Part shown: positions 8,280-13,429 of the stretch, piece after piece
Layout: each line of letters starts with the position of its first letter
How positions within the stretch are numbered: the first letter of the stretch is position 1
From: JAENVT01 sp031430695
GTDB lineage: Bacteria; Actinomycetota; Acidimicrobiia; Acidimicrobiales; Ilumatobacteraceae
Length of the DNA: 13,429 bases
Assembly (NCBI GenBank): GCA_031430695.1
Contig: JANPBZ010000034.1
Location: 1-13,429, forward strand
Direction: 5' to 3'
Position numbers and translations under genes: made by a program
The notes under the pieces: model-generated
Databases searched by the model: none
What the model was told of the DNA's origin: nothing
What the model saw: the letters and a program-made list of their open reading frames with translations, nothing else

Positions 8280-9005
8280 TTACTTCGCCACGCTCATCGA
8301 CTTCACTTCGCCGAATGCCGACTCCTTCATGAAGGCCTCGGGGACCGTGTCGGGGATCTGCGGCTTGCGCTCCTTGCCGGCCCATACCAGGCCGCCACCC
8401 ATGAGCAGGAACACCAGGCCGAGACCGGCGAACAAGCCGGCGAAGCCCAACCCCATCTGCAGGGTCGAGTGGGTCACAGCACCGACGCCGAGCTCGGCGA
8501 CCAAACCGTGTGCCGTTCCGGTCCATGCCTGCTCCCGAGCCGGTCCCTCGATCGGGTGCAAGCGGTCGAACCCCGTCCAGTAGCGACCGTCGACAGCGAA
8601 CTCGTACGAACCGGCCGGGAAGGTCTCGTCGTTGTACACGACCTCTTCGTCCAGCGTCACGGTCTGGGTGCCGTTCAGTGTGTGGTATGCGACTGTGGCC
8701 ATCTGGTACATGTACTCAGTGGCGCTGTTGACGAGCGGGTTGCTCGGGTCGAGATCCGACTCGACGACCGGGAACTTCCAGTCGTCCTTCAGCAGGTCCA
8801 TGATCGCGTCGGCACCTTCTGTCTCGCCCCGGTCGGTCAGCTTTCCCTCGTCGTTGTAGTTCAACGTGACGTTCTGGGCCTCACTGAACGCCTGCAGTGA
8901 TCCGTAACCAGCCTGGACCTTCGAATATGTAACGCCGCCGGCCACCACGAATCCCAGCCCGATCACCGCAAGGCCGACTCCTACAACTTGCAACCGCTTC
9001 ATCAT
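8280..9005 (-). CDS. Two-TM protein with exported central domain, unknown function
   Basis: A 241-aa protein I do not recognise. A short basic start (MMKR) leads to a hydrophobic helix at about 7-25 that serves as signal anchor. Residues 27-180 form a polar, Asp/Glu/Thr-rich domain rich in beta-prone segments (TQTVTLDEEVVYNDE, YEFAVDGRYW) and without cysteines, most likely outside the membrane. A second glycine-rich helix (about 183-209) returns to a short basic cytoplasmic tail ending VKSMSVAK. The layout recalls DUF3068/PorA-like actinobacterial envelope proteins, but I see no decisive motif. GAGGAG (9013-9018, minus) seven bases before the first ATG sets the start; a second ATG follows at 9002. 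It is transcribed alone, from the palindrome-containing promoter described separately, and converges on the CoA-transferase gene. Confidence 0.85.
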   Translation of the reverse strand: MMKRLQVVGVGLAVIGLGFVVAGGVTYSKVQAGYGSLQAFSEAQNVTLNYNDEGKLTDRGETEGADAIMDLLKDDWKFPVVESDLDPSNPLVNSATEYMYQMATVAYHTLNGTQTVTLDEEVVYNDETFPAGSYEFAVDGRYWTGFDRLHPIEGPAREQAWTGTAHGLVAELGVGAVTHSTLQMGLGFAGLFAGLGLVFLLMGGGLVWAGKERKPQIPDTVPEAFMKESAFGEVKSMSVAK

Positions 9006-9024
9006 GGTCTTACTCCTCGTTCGT

Positions 9025-9060
9025 GATCGTGATTATTTTCACGATCCCCTCTTTGGACAA
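9025..9060 (-). promoter_or_regulatory. Promoter with palindromic operator for the two-TM protein gene
   Basis: On the minus strand TTGTCC (9060-9055) and AATAAT (9037-9032) are separated by exactly 17 bases, a good sigma-70-type -35/-10 pair in otherwise GC-rich DNA. The -10 lies in a perfect inverted repeat, GATCGTGA (9025-9032) / TCACGATC (9039-9046) with a six-base centre, which spans from the -10 to about the expected start point. A repressor bound there would block RNA polymerase; the alternative is a hairpin in the transcript leader. The translation start is about 20 bases further on. Confidence 0.6.
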
Positions 9061-9154
9061 CTCTCGCTGTTCGGGCAAGCACGATGAAGGGCCGGAGGTT
9101 GGTGATCTGACAGGCACAAGGTCCCGTGCCCGATCTGCGAATTCGGAGGGGACC

Positions 9155-9373
9155 ATGTTGCCTGTTTCGCTGGCAGTCACCAGCAACCCGAGCGCCGGGG
9201 AACGGAACGCCGATGTCTGCAGCTGCGGTCGTTGTCATCGGGCGGTGCCGGAGCCTTCCTCACTGTCTCGACGTGACACCGGGATTCCCGTTAGGGCAGT
9301 GCGCGCTGCCCTGCCTCGTGCCTACCCGGTACTGCCGCTGCACCACTTCGACGCACATGCTGTAGTCAGCTGA
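9155..9373 (+). CDS. Possible small ORF, 72 aa, with Cys/His cluster
   Basis: Part of the 380-bp stretch between the two-TM gene and the 112-aa gene. An ATG at 9155 with GGAGGGG (9145-9151) in front opens a 72-codon frame that ends at 9373, its stop fused to the ribosome binding site of the 112-aa gene. The product has one cluster, CSCGRCH (22-28), that could bind metal, and an Arg/Pro-rich remainder; no TM helix or known domain. Against it: third-position G/C is lower than in neighbouring genes, and the sequence contains a small inverted repeat (GGGCAG 9294-9299 / CTGCCC 9306-9311) more typical of an untranslated leader. It may be a real first gene of the small-protein cluster or just the 5' leader. 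Confidence 0.35.
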   Translation: MLPVSLAVTSNPSAGERNADVCSCGRCHRAVPEPSSLSRRDTGIPVRAVRAALPRAYPVLPLHHFDAHAVVS

Positions 9374-9385
9374 GAGGAGCTCAAT

Positions 9386-9724
9386 ATGGCCTACGTCGAG
9401 TCATTTTCGGAATGCATGCAGGGTGCGAATGTCAATATCGATCCCGGAGCCGTCGGTGATCCGTCGAACTTCGGCGATGCCGTCGCCTATATCAAGTCGT
9501 GGCTCGACAGCCTCGATGGTGACACCCGTCAGGCGCTCGACGATGCGTCGCAGCACCCGGAGAAAGTCGCTGGCTACCTCGTCGAGGCAAACATCGCTCC
9601 GGCGGTGCCTGGTTTGATGGAAGCGTTCGACTCGACAAGCGGCATGCCCCTGTCGACGTTCCTCGATTGGTGCATCTACTGCGCAGAGCAGGCAAGCCAA
9701 GCCAACCAGGAAGGTGGGAACTGA
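9386..9724 (+). CDS. Small acidic Cys-containing protein of unknown function (112 aa)
   Basis: An unrecognised 112-aa, acidic, probably helical and soluble protein with no signal peptide or TM helix. Its cysteines are C10 in ESFSECMQ and a CxxC pair, C96-C99, in DWCIYCAEQ near the C-terminus. The E-x-F-x-x-C at the start and C-A-E-Q at the end recur in the next gene (EDFRNC ... CADQ), with almost the same Cys-to-Cys distance (89 against 88), although the middles do not align. GAGAGGAG (9372-9379) six bases before the ATG is a strong ribosome binding site. The next gene's ATG lies one base after the stop, so the two are surely co-translated. With a MauE-like protein following, disulfide formation between the N- and C-terminal cysteines, or thiol exchange through CxxC, is a reasonable but unproven role. 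Confidence 0.8.
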   Translation: MAYVESFSECMQGANVNIDPGAVGDPSNFGDAVAYIKSWLDSLDGDTRQALDDASQHPEKVAGYLVEANIAPAVPGLMEAFDSTSGMPLSTFLDWCIYCAEQASQANQEGGN

Positions 9725-9725
9725 G

Positions 9726-10031
9726 ATGTCCGCAGAAGACTTTCGCAATTGTGCTCGTAACACGTTCGGCGACGTTGTCGACTCGTGGGACGAGGTGGTG
9801 TTGCAACCGCTCGCCGAGGTAGGACGTTGGTACAAGTCGTTGGACTCCACGATCGCCTGGATGTTCGGCGGCATTCTCGGTGCCGGCGGCGCATCTGCGG
9901 TCGCCCTGCTCGCCAAGGCCGTCGGCGTTGGCGCAGCCGAGGTCGTGCTGCCGGTCATCGTTGCCTTCGCCGGCGGTGTAGCCATCGGGACGGGCCTCAT
10001 CATCCTGGGTGAGTGCGCCGACCAGTTGTGA
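9726..10031 (+). CDS. Small hydrophobic-hairpin protein with N- and C-terminal cysteines (101 aa)
   Basis: An unrecognised 101-aa protein. Residues 1-40 are polar and amphipathic (SAEDFRNCARNTFGDVVDSW). Residues about 43-62 and 68-95 are two hydrophobic, glycine- and alanine-rich segments (GGILGAGGASA, GGVAIGTG) that should form a membrane hairpin, ending in GECADQL. Its only cysteines are C9 and C97, one on each side of the hairpin. ATG at 9726 is chosen over GTG at 9714 because GGAAGGTGG (9709-9717) precedes it at proper distance. The shape recalls pore-forming or holin-like small proteins and bacteriocin-type peptides, but no family motif is present. It shares terminal motifs with the 112-aa protein and overlaps the longest form of the MauE-like gene, so the three form an operon. 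Confidence 0.78.
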   Translation: MSAEDFRNCARNTFGDVVDSWDEVVLQPLAEVGRWYKSLDSTIAWMFGGILGAGGASAVALLAKAVGVGAAEVVLPVIVAFAGGVAIGTGLIILGECADQL

Positions 10032-10893
10032 CGCGGATTTCGCTGCGGTGAACATCGTCACGAGTGTCGGTCGCGGCGCCGAGCTAGCGGCTTCGGCGGT
10101 GTTCGTGTTCGCCGGGGTCGCCAAACTTGCCGACCTTGACGGCACCCGGCTCGCCTTGGGCCGAGTGCTGTTCGTTCAGCATCGCCCGGCGTGGTGGCTT
10201 GCGACGACCGTCGCCATCACTCTGGGTCTTGTCGACGTCGCTGCCGGAACGTCGTTGATCGTTGCTCCGAGTCGAGTCGTCGCCATCTCGGTACTGTTGA
10301 TCACCGTCGGCTTCATCGTTGCCGTGATCAGCGCTCAGCGACGGGGAGTTGCGTGTGGCTGCTTCGGTACACTGTTCACCGGCACGACGGGCCGTGCTGA
10401 AGTTCGCCGTGCAGTGGCGATGTGCGGTCTGGCCACGATCACCGTGGTCACCAGATTCGTGTTGCCCGACGGTCAGGTCGACGTCGCCGTCGTCGTCATG
10501 GCCGCTGCGGTGTCGTTGAGCGTGCTGGTTGGGGTGTCGCGACGCCGTTCGACCGGGCCCGTCGAGACGCTCCGGCTGGCGATGTCGGGTCGCGCTCCCG
10601 ATCGCGGAGGTTGGCGCCGGGCAACACCATGGGCTCGCGCCGCGATCGTCCGCATGGTGCGCGCGGATGGAGCCACCGCCGAGGTTGCTGGCCACCCCGA
10701 CCTGGGGCGTCCGTCGTGGCGTTCGGCACGTGTCCGGACCCGCCGGGTCGGCGCGCTCACCGTCGCCTCGATCGTGGTACGCGCCCCCGGAGGCACGATG
10801 CAGGCGTTGTGGCGCGTCGACGCGCCGATTGCGGTGGTTGGTTATACCCGCCGTGGGGTCATTCTGCCAGTGTCAGCGCGTCGCAACGGCTGA
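10009..10893 (+). CDS. MauE/DoxX-like redox membrane protein with Arg-rich C-terminal extension
   Basis: Membrane protein, 294 aa from GTG 10009. Hydrophobic helices lie near residues 20-42, 62-85, 88-110, 133-150 and 156-175. The CGCFG motif (C116, C118), placed after the third helix, and the GVAKLADLDG segment after the first are typical of the MauE family (methylamine utilisation), whose members are linked to disulfide formation or electron supply for exported proteins. Family members are usually 130-190 aa; the last 110 residues here are an extra, Arg-rich, cysteine-free domain (WRRATPWAR ... VDAPIAVVGYTRRGVILP) of unknown role. Start is uncertain: GTG 10009 overlaps the previous gene by 23 bases, while in-frame GTG 10048 begins 16 bases after it and gives 281 aa; neither has a strong ribosome binding site. 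No methylamine dehydrogenase genes are near, so a different client is likely, probably the preceding small Cys proteins. Confidence 0.8.
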   Translation: MSAPTSCDADFAAVNIVTSVGRGAELAASAVFVFAGVAKLADLDGTRLALGRVLFVQHRPAWWLATTVAITLGLVDVAAGTSLIVAPSRVVAISVLLITVGFIVAVISAQRRGVACGCFGTLFTGTTGRAEVRRAVAMCGLATITVVTRFVLPDGQVDVAVVVMAAAVSLSVLVGVSRRRSTGPVETLRLAMSGRAPDRGGWRRATPWARAAIVRMVRADGATAEVAGHPDLGRPSWRSARVRTRRVGALTVASIVVRAPGGTMQALWRVDAPIAVVGYTRRGVILPVSARRNG

Positions 10894-10987
10894 GGAACAC
10901 GTAGCAGCCGATCACCCGGCGCCGTTGATGCAGAGGTCGCTCATTGGCCGTCGCGTGTTCCGTACGTCGATCTGGCAGCCTTGGGCG

Positions 10988-11115
10988 ATGGAACACTTCG
11001 ACGGACGCATTGCCGTGATCACCGGAGGCGGCTCGGGAATGGGGCGCGAACTGAGGCGTACGACGAATCGTTCATCGAGATCCTGAGCTCCCGTCAGATC
11101 TTCAACTTCGGCTAG
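10988..11115 (+). pseudogene. Scar of a short-chain dehydrogenase/reductase gene
   Basis: An ATG at 10988 opens a typical SDR beginning: a beta strand (GRIAVIT) and the NAD(P)-binding GGGSGMG (TGxxxGxG motif), then GREL. The frame then runs into a stop at 11084-11086. Beginning at about 11054 another frame reads AYDESFIEILSSRQIFNFG and ends at TAG 11113-11115, which looks like a C-terminal tail of such an enzyme. About 22 N-terminal and 19 C-terminal residues are left of a family normally near 250-300, so some 200 codons have been deleted with a frameshift. The N-terminal part is clear; that the tail belongs to the same gene is inference. No function can remain. Confidence 0.6.
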
Positions 11116-11128
11116 TGGCGGTGTAGCG

Positions 11129-12610
11129 ATGTTGTACAGCGACTTGGTTGCCGCGTCGCAACGAGTCGCGGCGACATCGAAGCGATCGGAGAAGGTCGCC
11201 ACACTGGCCGAGTTGCTGCGACGAACTGGCCCTGACGAGATCGAGGCCGCGATCGGGCTGCTGATCGGCGAGCCGCGCCAGGGTCGGCTCGGCGTTGGGT
11301 GGGTGACGATCTCGAACCTGCATGCCGAGCCGGCAAACGAATCGTCACTGACGCTTCACGACGTCGACCACGCGCTCACCCTGGTTGCCGCGTTCGAGGG
11401 CACCGGTTCGCAGGGCGAACGGCTGCGCGTCATGCGCGCCCTGTGGTCGGAGGCCACCGAGGCCGAACAGAACCACCTGTACCGGGTCTTGACCGGCGAG
11501 CTGCGCCAGGGTGCCAACGAGGGTGTCGTGGCCGACGCCGTTGCCAGAGCCGGTGGCCAGCCGATTGCCGCGGTACGCAGGGCGGCCATGCAGCTCGGCG
11601 ACCTCGGGCGCGCCGCGCGTTTGGCCCTCACTGGTCAGCCGCTCGATGTCGGCCTCACGCCGCTGACGGCGGTGCAGCCGATGCTCGCCGCTACCTCGGC
11701 CAGCGTCACCGAGGCCCTCGCCGAGATCGGCCTGGCCAGCGTCGAATGGAAGCTCGACGGCATCCGCGTGCAGGCCCACAAACGCGGCGGTGAGGTGCGG
11801 TTGTTCAGTCGTGGCCTCAACGACATCACTGCAGGGCTCCCTGGCGTGGTCGACATCGTGCGCCGGCTACCGGCGAGATCCGTCGTGCTCGATGGCGAGG
11901 CATTGGGTATCGACGAGAACGGTCAGCCGCTGATCTTCCAGGAGACGATGAGTGGACTAGCGACGACCGGCGCCTACTTCTTCGACGTGCTGCACGTCGA
12001 TGACGCATCGCTGATCGACGATCCGTTGCGCAGCCGTCGGTCGGCGCTCGAGACCTTGCTGCCCGCGGCGGCGCGGCTGCCGTCGATCGTAACGGCCGAC
12101 GCCGACGACGCCGAGGCATTTGCCGTCGATGCAGTAGCCGCCGGCCATGAGGGCGTCATGGTGAAAGCGATCGAGTCGACATACGAGGCGGGCCGGCGGG
12201 GCACGGGGTGGCGCAAGGTCAAACCGGTGCACACCCTCGACCTGGTCGTGCTCGCCGCAGAATGGGGACATGGTCGGCGGGTGGGCTGGCTCAGCAACCT
12301 GCACCTCGGTGCGCGGGGAGACGACGGCTTCGTGATGGTCGGCAAGACGTTCAAGGGGATGACCGACGACCTGTTGCGCTGGCAGACCGCCGAATTGCAG
12401 CAGCGGGCCATCGCGACGGAGGGTCACACCGTGCATGTGCGGCCGGAGCTCGTGGTCGAGATCGCCCTCGATGGCGTTCAGCGGTCAACGCGCTACCCGG
12501 GCGGCGTCGCGCTGCGATTCGCGCGCGTTCGCGGATATCGGCCCGACAAGGCTGCGAACCAGGCCGACACCATTGAACGGGTGCAAGGGATGCTCGGCGG
12601 CGTCCGCTGA
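11129..12610 (+). CDS. ligB: ATP-dependent DNA ligase LigB
   Basis: Seals nicks in duplex DNA with ATP through a lysyl-AMP intermediate. The 493-aa protein has the N-terminal DNA-binding domain (about 1-180, with GELRQGANEGVVADAVA), the nucleotidyltransferase domain, and a C-terminal OB domain. Motif I is EWKLDGIR with adenylated K208; motif Ia SRGLND; motif III around E257 (VLDGEA); a YFFDVLHVD segment as motif IIIa; motif IV EGVMVK (E341, K346); motif V WRKVKP (K363, K365). RFARVRGYRPDKAANQADTI closes the OB domain. Start and length match the mycobacterial LigB type, a non-essential repair-class ligase beside the NAD-dependent LigA. No LigC/LigD Ku-type genes are nearby. The upstream ribosome binding site is weak. 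The thymidine kinase gene begins within 20 bases of its stop. Confidence 0.96.
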   Translation: MLYSDLVAASQRVAATSKRSEKVATLAELLRRTGPDEIEAAIGLLIGEPRQGRLGVGWVTISNLHAEPANESSLTLHDVDHALTLVAAFEGTGSQGERLRVMRALWSEATEAEQNHLYRVLTGELRQGANEGVVADAVARAGGQPIAAVRRAAMQLGDLGRAARLALTGQPLDVGLTPLTAVQPMLAATSASVTEALAEIGLASVEWKLDGIRVQAHKRGGEVRLFSRGLNDITAGLPGVVDIVRRLPARSVVLDGEALGIDENGQPLIFQETMSGLATTGAYFFDVLHVDDASLIDDPLRSRRSALETLLPAAARLPSIVTADADDAEAFAVDAVAAGHEGVMVKAIESTYEAGRRGTGWRKVKPVHTLDLVVLAAEWGHGRRVGWLSNLHLGARGDDGFVMVGKTFKGMTDDLLRWQTAELQQRAIATEGHTVHVRPELVVEIALDGVQRSTRYPGGVALRFARVRGYRPDKAANQADTIERVQGMLGGVR

Positions 12611-12629
12611 GGGTATGGTCGCGCTCGCC

Positions 12630-13232
12630 ATGGCGACCTTGCGCTTCAACTTCGGGACGATGGGTTCGGGCAAGAGCACCATGGCGCTGCAGATCCACCA
12701 CAACCTGGCCAGCCGCCAGCTCTACGGGTTGCTGCTGACCAAGCTCGATCGAGAAGGCGCCCAGGTCACCAGCCGCCTCGGTGTCGCCGCCGAGGCTGTG
12801 GAGGTGGTTCCCGAACTCGACCTGTACAAGTTGGCCGTCGACCATTGGCCGATCCACTACATGGTCTGCGACGAGGTGCAGTTCTACAGCGTGCAGCAAT
12901 GCGACCAGCTCGGCCGGGCTGTCGACGATCTTGGTGTCGACGTATTCGCGTTTGGTCTCATCACCGACTTTCGCGGTGAGTTGTTCGATGGCACCAAGCG
13001 CATGCTCGAGATTTCCGACGAGCGCGTTCCCATGCAGGTCGAGGCACGCTGCTGGTGCGGGGCGCGGGCCACGCACAACGCTCGCGTGGTCAACGGCGAG
13101 GTCGTCTACGAGGGTGACACCGTTGTGGTCGGCGACACGGGCACGTCGGGCGAGCAGCCGTTGTTCGGCGACGTCGTGCGATACGAGTTGTTGTGCCGCC
13201 TTCATTACCGCCAAGGCGAGCTCGGCGTCTGA
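12630..13232 (+). CDS. tdk: Thymidine kinase (type II)
   Basis: Phosphorylates thymidine to dTMP with ATP in the cytoplasm, the salvage route into DNA. The 200-aa protein shows the P-loop GTMGSGKST (9-17), the Walker-B/catalytic DEVQF (81-85, E82 as likely catalytic base), FGLITDFRGELF, and a lasso/zinc region with C141 and C143 (CWCGARATHNAR) plus C-x-L-H (CRLHY) close to the C-terminus, as in actinobacterial TK1-type enzymes. The start at 12630 (MATLRFNFG) fits the family N-terminus; an in-frame ATG at 12615 would add five residues. Lying 4-19 bases behind the ligB stop, it is probably translated from the ligB message. Together with nrdJ at the other end of the window it belongs to dNTP supply. 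Confidence 0.96.
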   Translation: MATLRFNFGTMGSGKSTMALQIHHNLASRQLYGLLLTKLDREGAQVTSRLGVAAEAVEVVPELDLYKLAVDHWPIHYMVCDEVQFYSVQQCDQLGRAVDDLGVDVFAFGLITDFRGELFDGTKRMLEISDERVPMQVEARCWCGARATHNARVVNGEVVYEGDTVVVGDTGTSGEQPLFGDVVRYELLCRLHYRQGELGV

Positions 13233-13256
13233 GGGGTCCAGGCAGCGTGCCGGCCA

Positions 13257-13288
13257 GTTCGGGCGCGATTTCGGTAGCGCCAGTACCG
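13257..13288. repeat. Copy of the dispersed intergenic repeat, cut by an insertion sequence
   Basis: 13260-13288 matches 2913-2941 at 25 of 29 bases. 13257-13274 also matches the reverse complement of 2939-2956 at 16 of 18. The similarity ends exactly where the putative IS end begins (TGTGATG at 13289). It lies 24 bases after the tdk stop, as the other copy lies just after the nrdJ stop. Confidence 0.65.
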
Positions 13289-13429
13289 TGTGATGTCGCG
13301 GGGCATACCTCACGGGTGTCGCGAGACATTACTCACACTCCTTTGGGTTGGTCGCGGGTGTTGGGGTTGATGGTCAGCTGGCGGATGAGCCGGCCGTTGA
13401 TGAATACGTGGGCGTTGACGCCGGTGATC
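13289..13429 (-). mobile_element. End of an insertion sequence (IS481/IS3-like), continues past the window
   Basis: The stretch begins with TGTGATGTCGCG (13289-13300) and holds a second TGTCGCG at 13317-13323, 23 bases from the first, followed by GAGACA: the kind of TGTC-rich terminal region seen at ends of IS481-type elements. It is followed by the transposase tail on the minus strand. The boundary at 13289 is supported by the break in the flanking repeat. The other end and the inverted repeat partner are outside the window, so the IS family is provisional. Confidence 0.5.
13333..13429 (-). CDS. C-terminal fragment of an IS transposase/integrase
   Basis: The minus strand reads in from the window edge and ends at a TGA (13335-13333), giving at least 31 residues with NAHVFINGRLIRQLTINPN followed by TRDQPKGV. 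A short beta-rich tail with (D/N)G-x-L-(I/V)-R-x-L-T-(I/L) and then T-R-D is typical of the C-terminus of actinobacterial IS481-type integrases, after the DDE core. The catalytic part is not in the window, so whether the element is intact cannot be said. Confidence 0.55.
   Translation of the reverse strand, partial: ITGVNAHVFINGRLIRQLTINPNTRDQPKGV

Noticed and set aside
12351..13313. 320-codon minus-strand frame opposite ligB and tdk
   Set aside because: Antisense of two well-identified genes, no domain, and a start lying in the repeat/IS boundary.
13090..13329. 79-codon minus-strand frame starting at the IS end
   Set aside because: It runs from IS terminal sequence through the dispersed repeat into antisense tdk, so it is a chance frame.
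1..13429. CRISPR array, rRNA, complete tRNA, phage or restriction genes
   Set aside because: Looked for on both strands; no regularly spaced repeats, no RNA gene signature and no defence or phage protein motifs seen.

Overview
The window looks like chromosomal DNA of a high-GC actinobacterium. G/C-rich third codon positions, an adenosylcobalamin-dependent (class II) ribonucleotide reductase, a mycobacterial-type LigB ATP-dependent DNA ligase, an actinobacterial-type thymidine kinase (CWCGARATHNAR zinc loop) and a leaderless-type promoter all fit. An Acidimicrobiia/Ilumatobacter-like source is my best guess, but it is inference only.

Layout. (1) 29-2896 (+): nrdJ, followed by a palindromic intergenic repeat (2913-3028). 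(2) 3063-5947 (-): a two-gene operon of a small two-zinc-finger protein, whose stop overlaps by ATGA the start of an 818-aa membrane protein. That protein joins an N-terminal membrane region, a degenerate kinase-like domain and a C-terminal LPG-synthase/flippase-type membrane domain. (3) 6105-8222 (+): an RraA-like aldolase and a 4-hydroxybutyrate-type CoA-transferase, probably a catabolic pair, ending in a strong hairpin that faces the next gene. (4) 8280-9005 (-): a two-TM exported-domain protein of unknown function, with a well-spaced promoter whose -10 lies in a perfect palindrome. (5) 9155-10893 (+): a compact cluster of unknown small proteins (a doubtful 72-aa ORF, then 112-aa and 101-aa proteins) followed by a MauE/DoxX-type redox membrane protein. 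(6) 10988-11115: scar of a short-chain dehydrogenase gene. (7) 11129-13232 (+): ligB and tdk, almost abutting. (8) 13289-13429 (-): the end of an insertion sequence, with the C-terminal tail of its transposase, apparently inserted into a copy of the dispersed repeat also found after nrdJ.

The nucleotide genes (nrdJ, tdk, ligB) are housekeeping and frame a more accessory middle. The most interesting part is region 5. The 112-aa and 101-aa proteins look unrelated overall (one soluble and acidic, one a hydrophobic hairpin), yet both carry an N-terminal E-x-F-x-x-C and a C-terminal C-A-[E/D]-Q, with the two cysteines 89 and 88 residues apart. They sit directly before a MauE-like protein of a family tied to disulfide/redox chemistry outside the membrane. 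This suggests a paired, disulfide-closed small-protein system with its own redox partner. I do not recognise it as a described system; its function is unknown.
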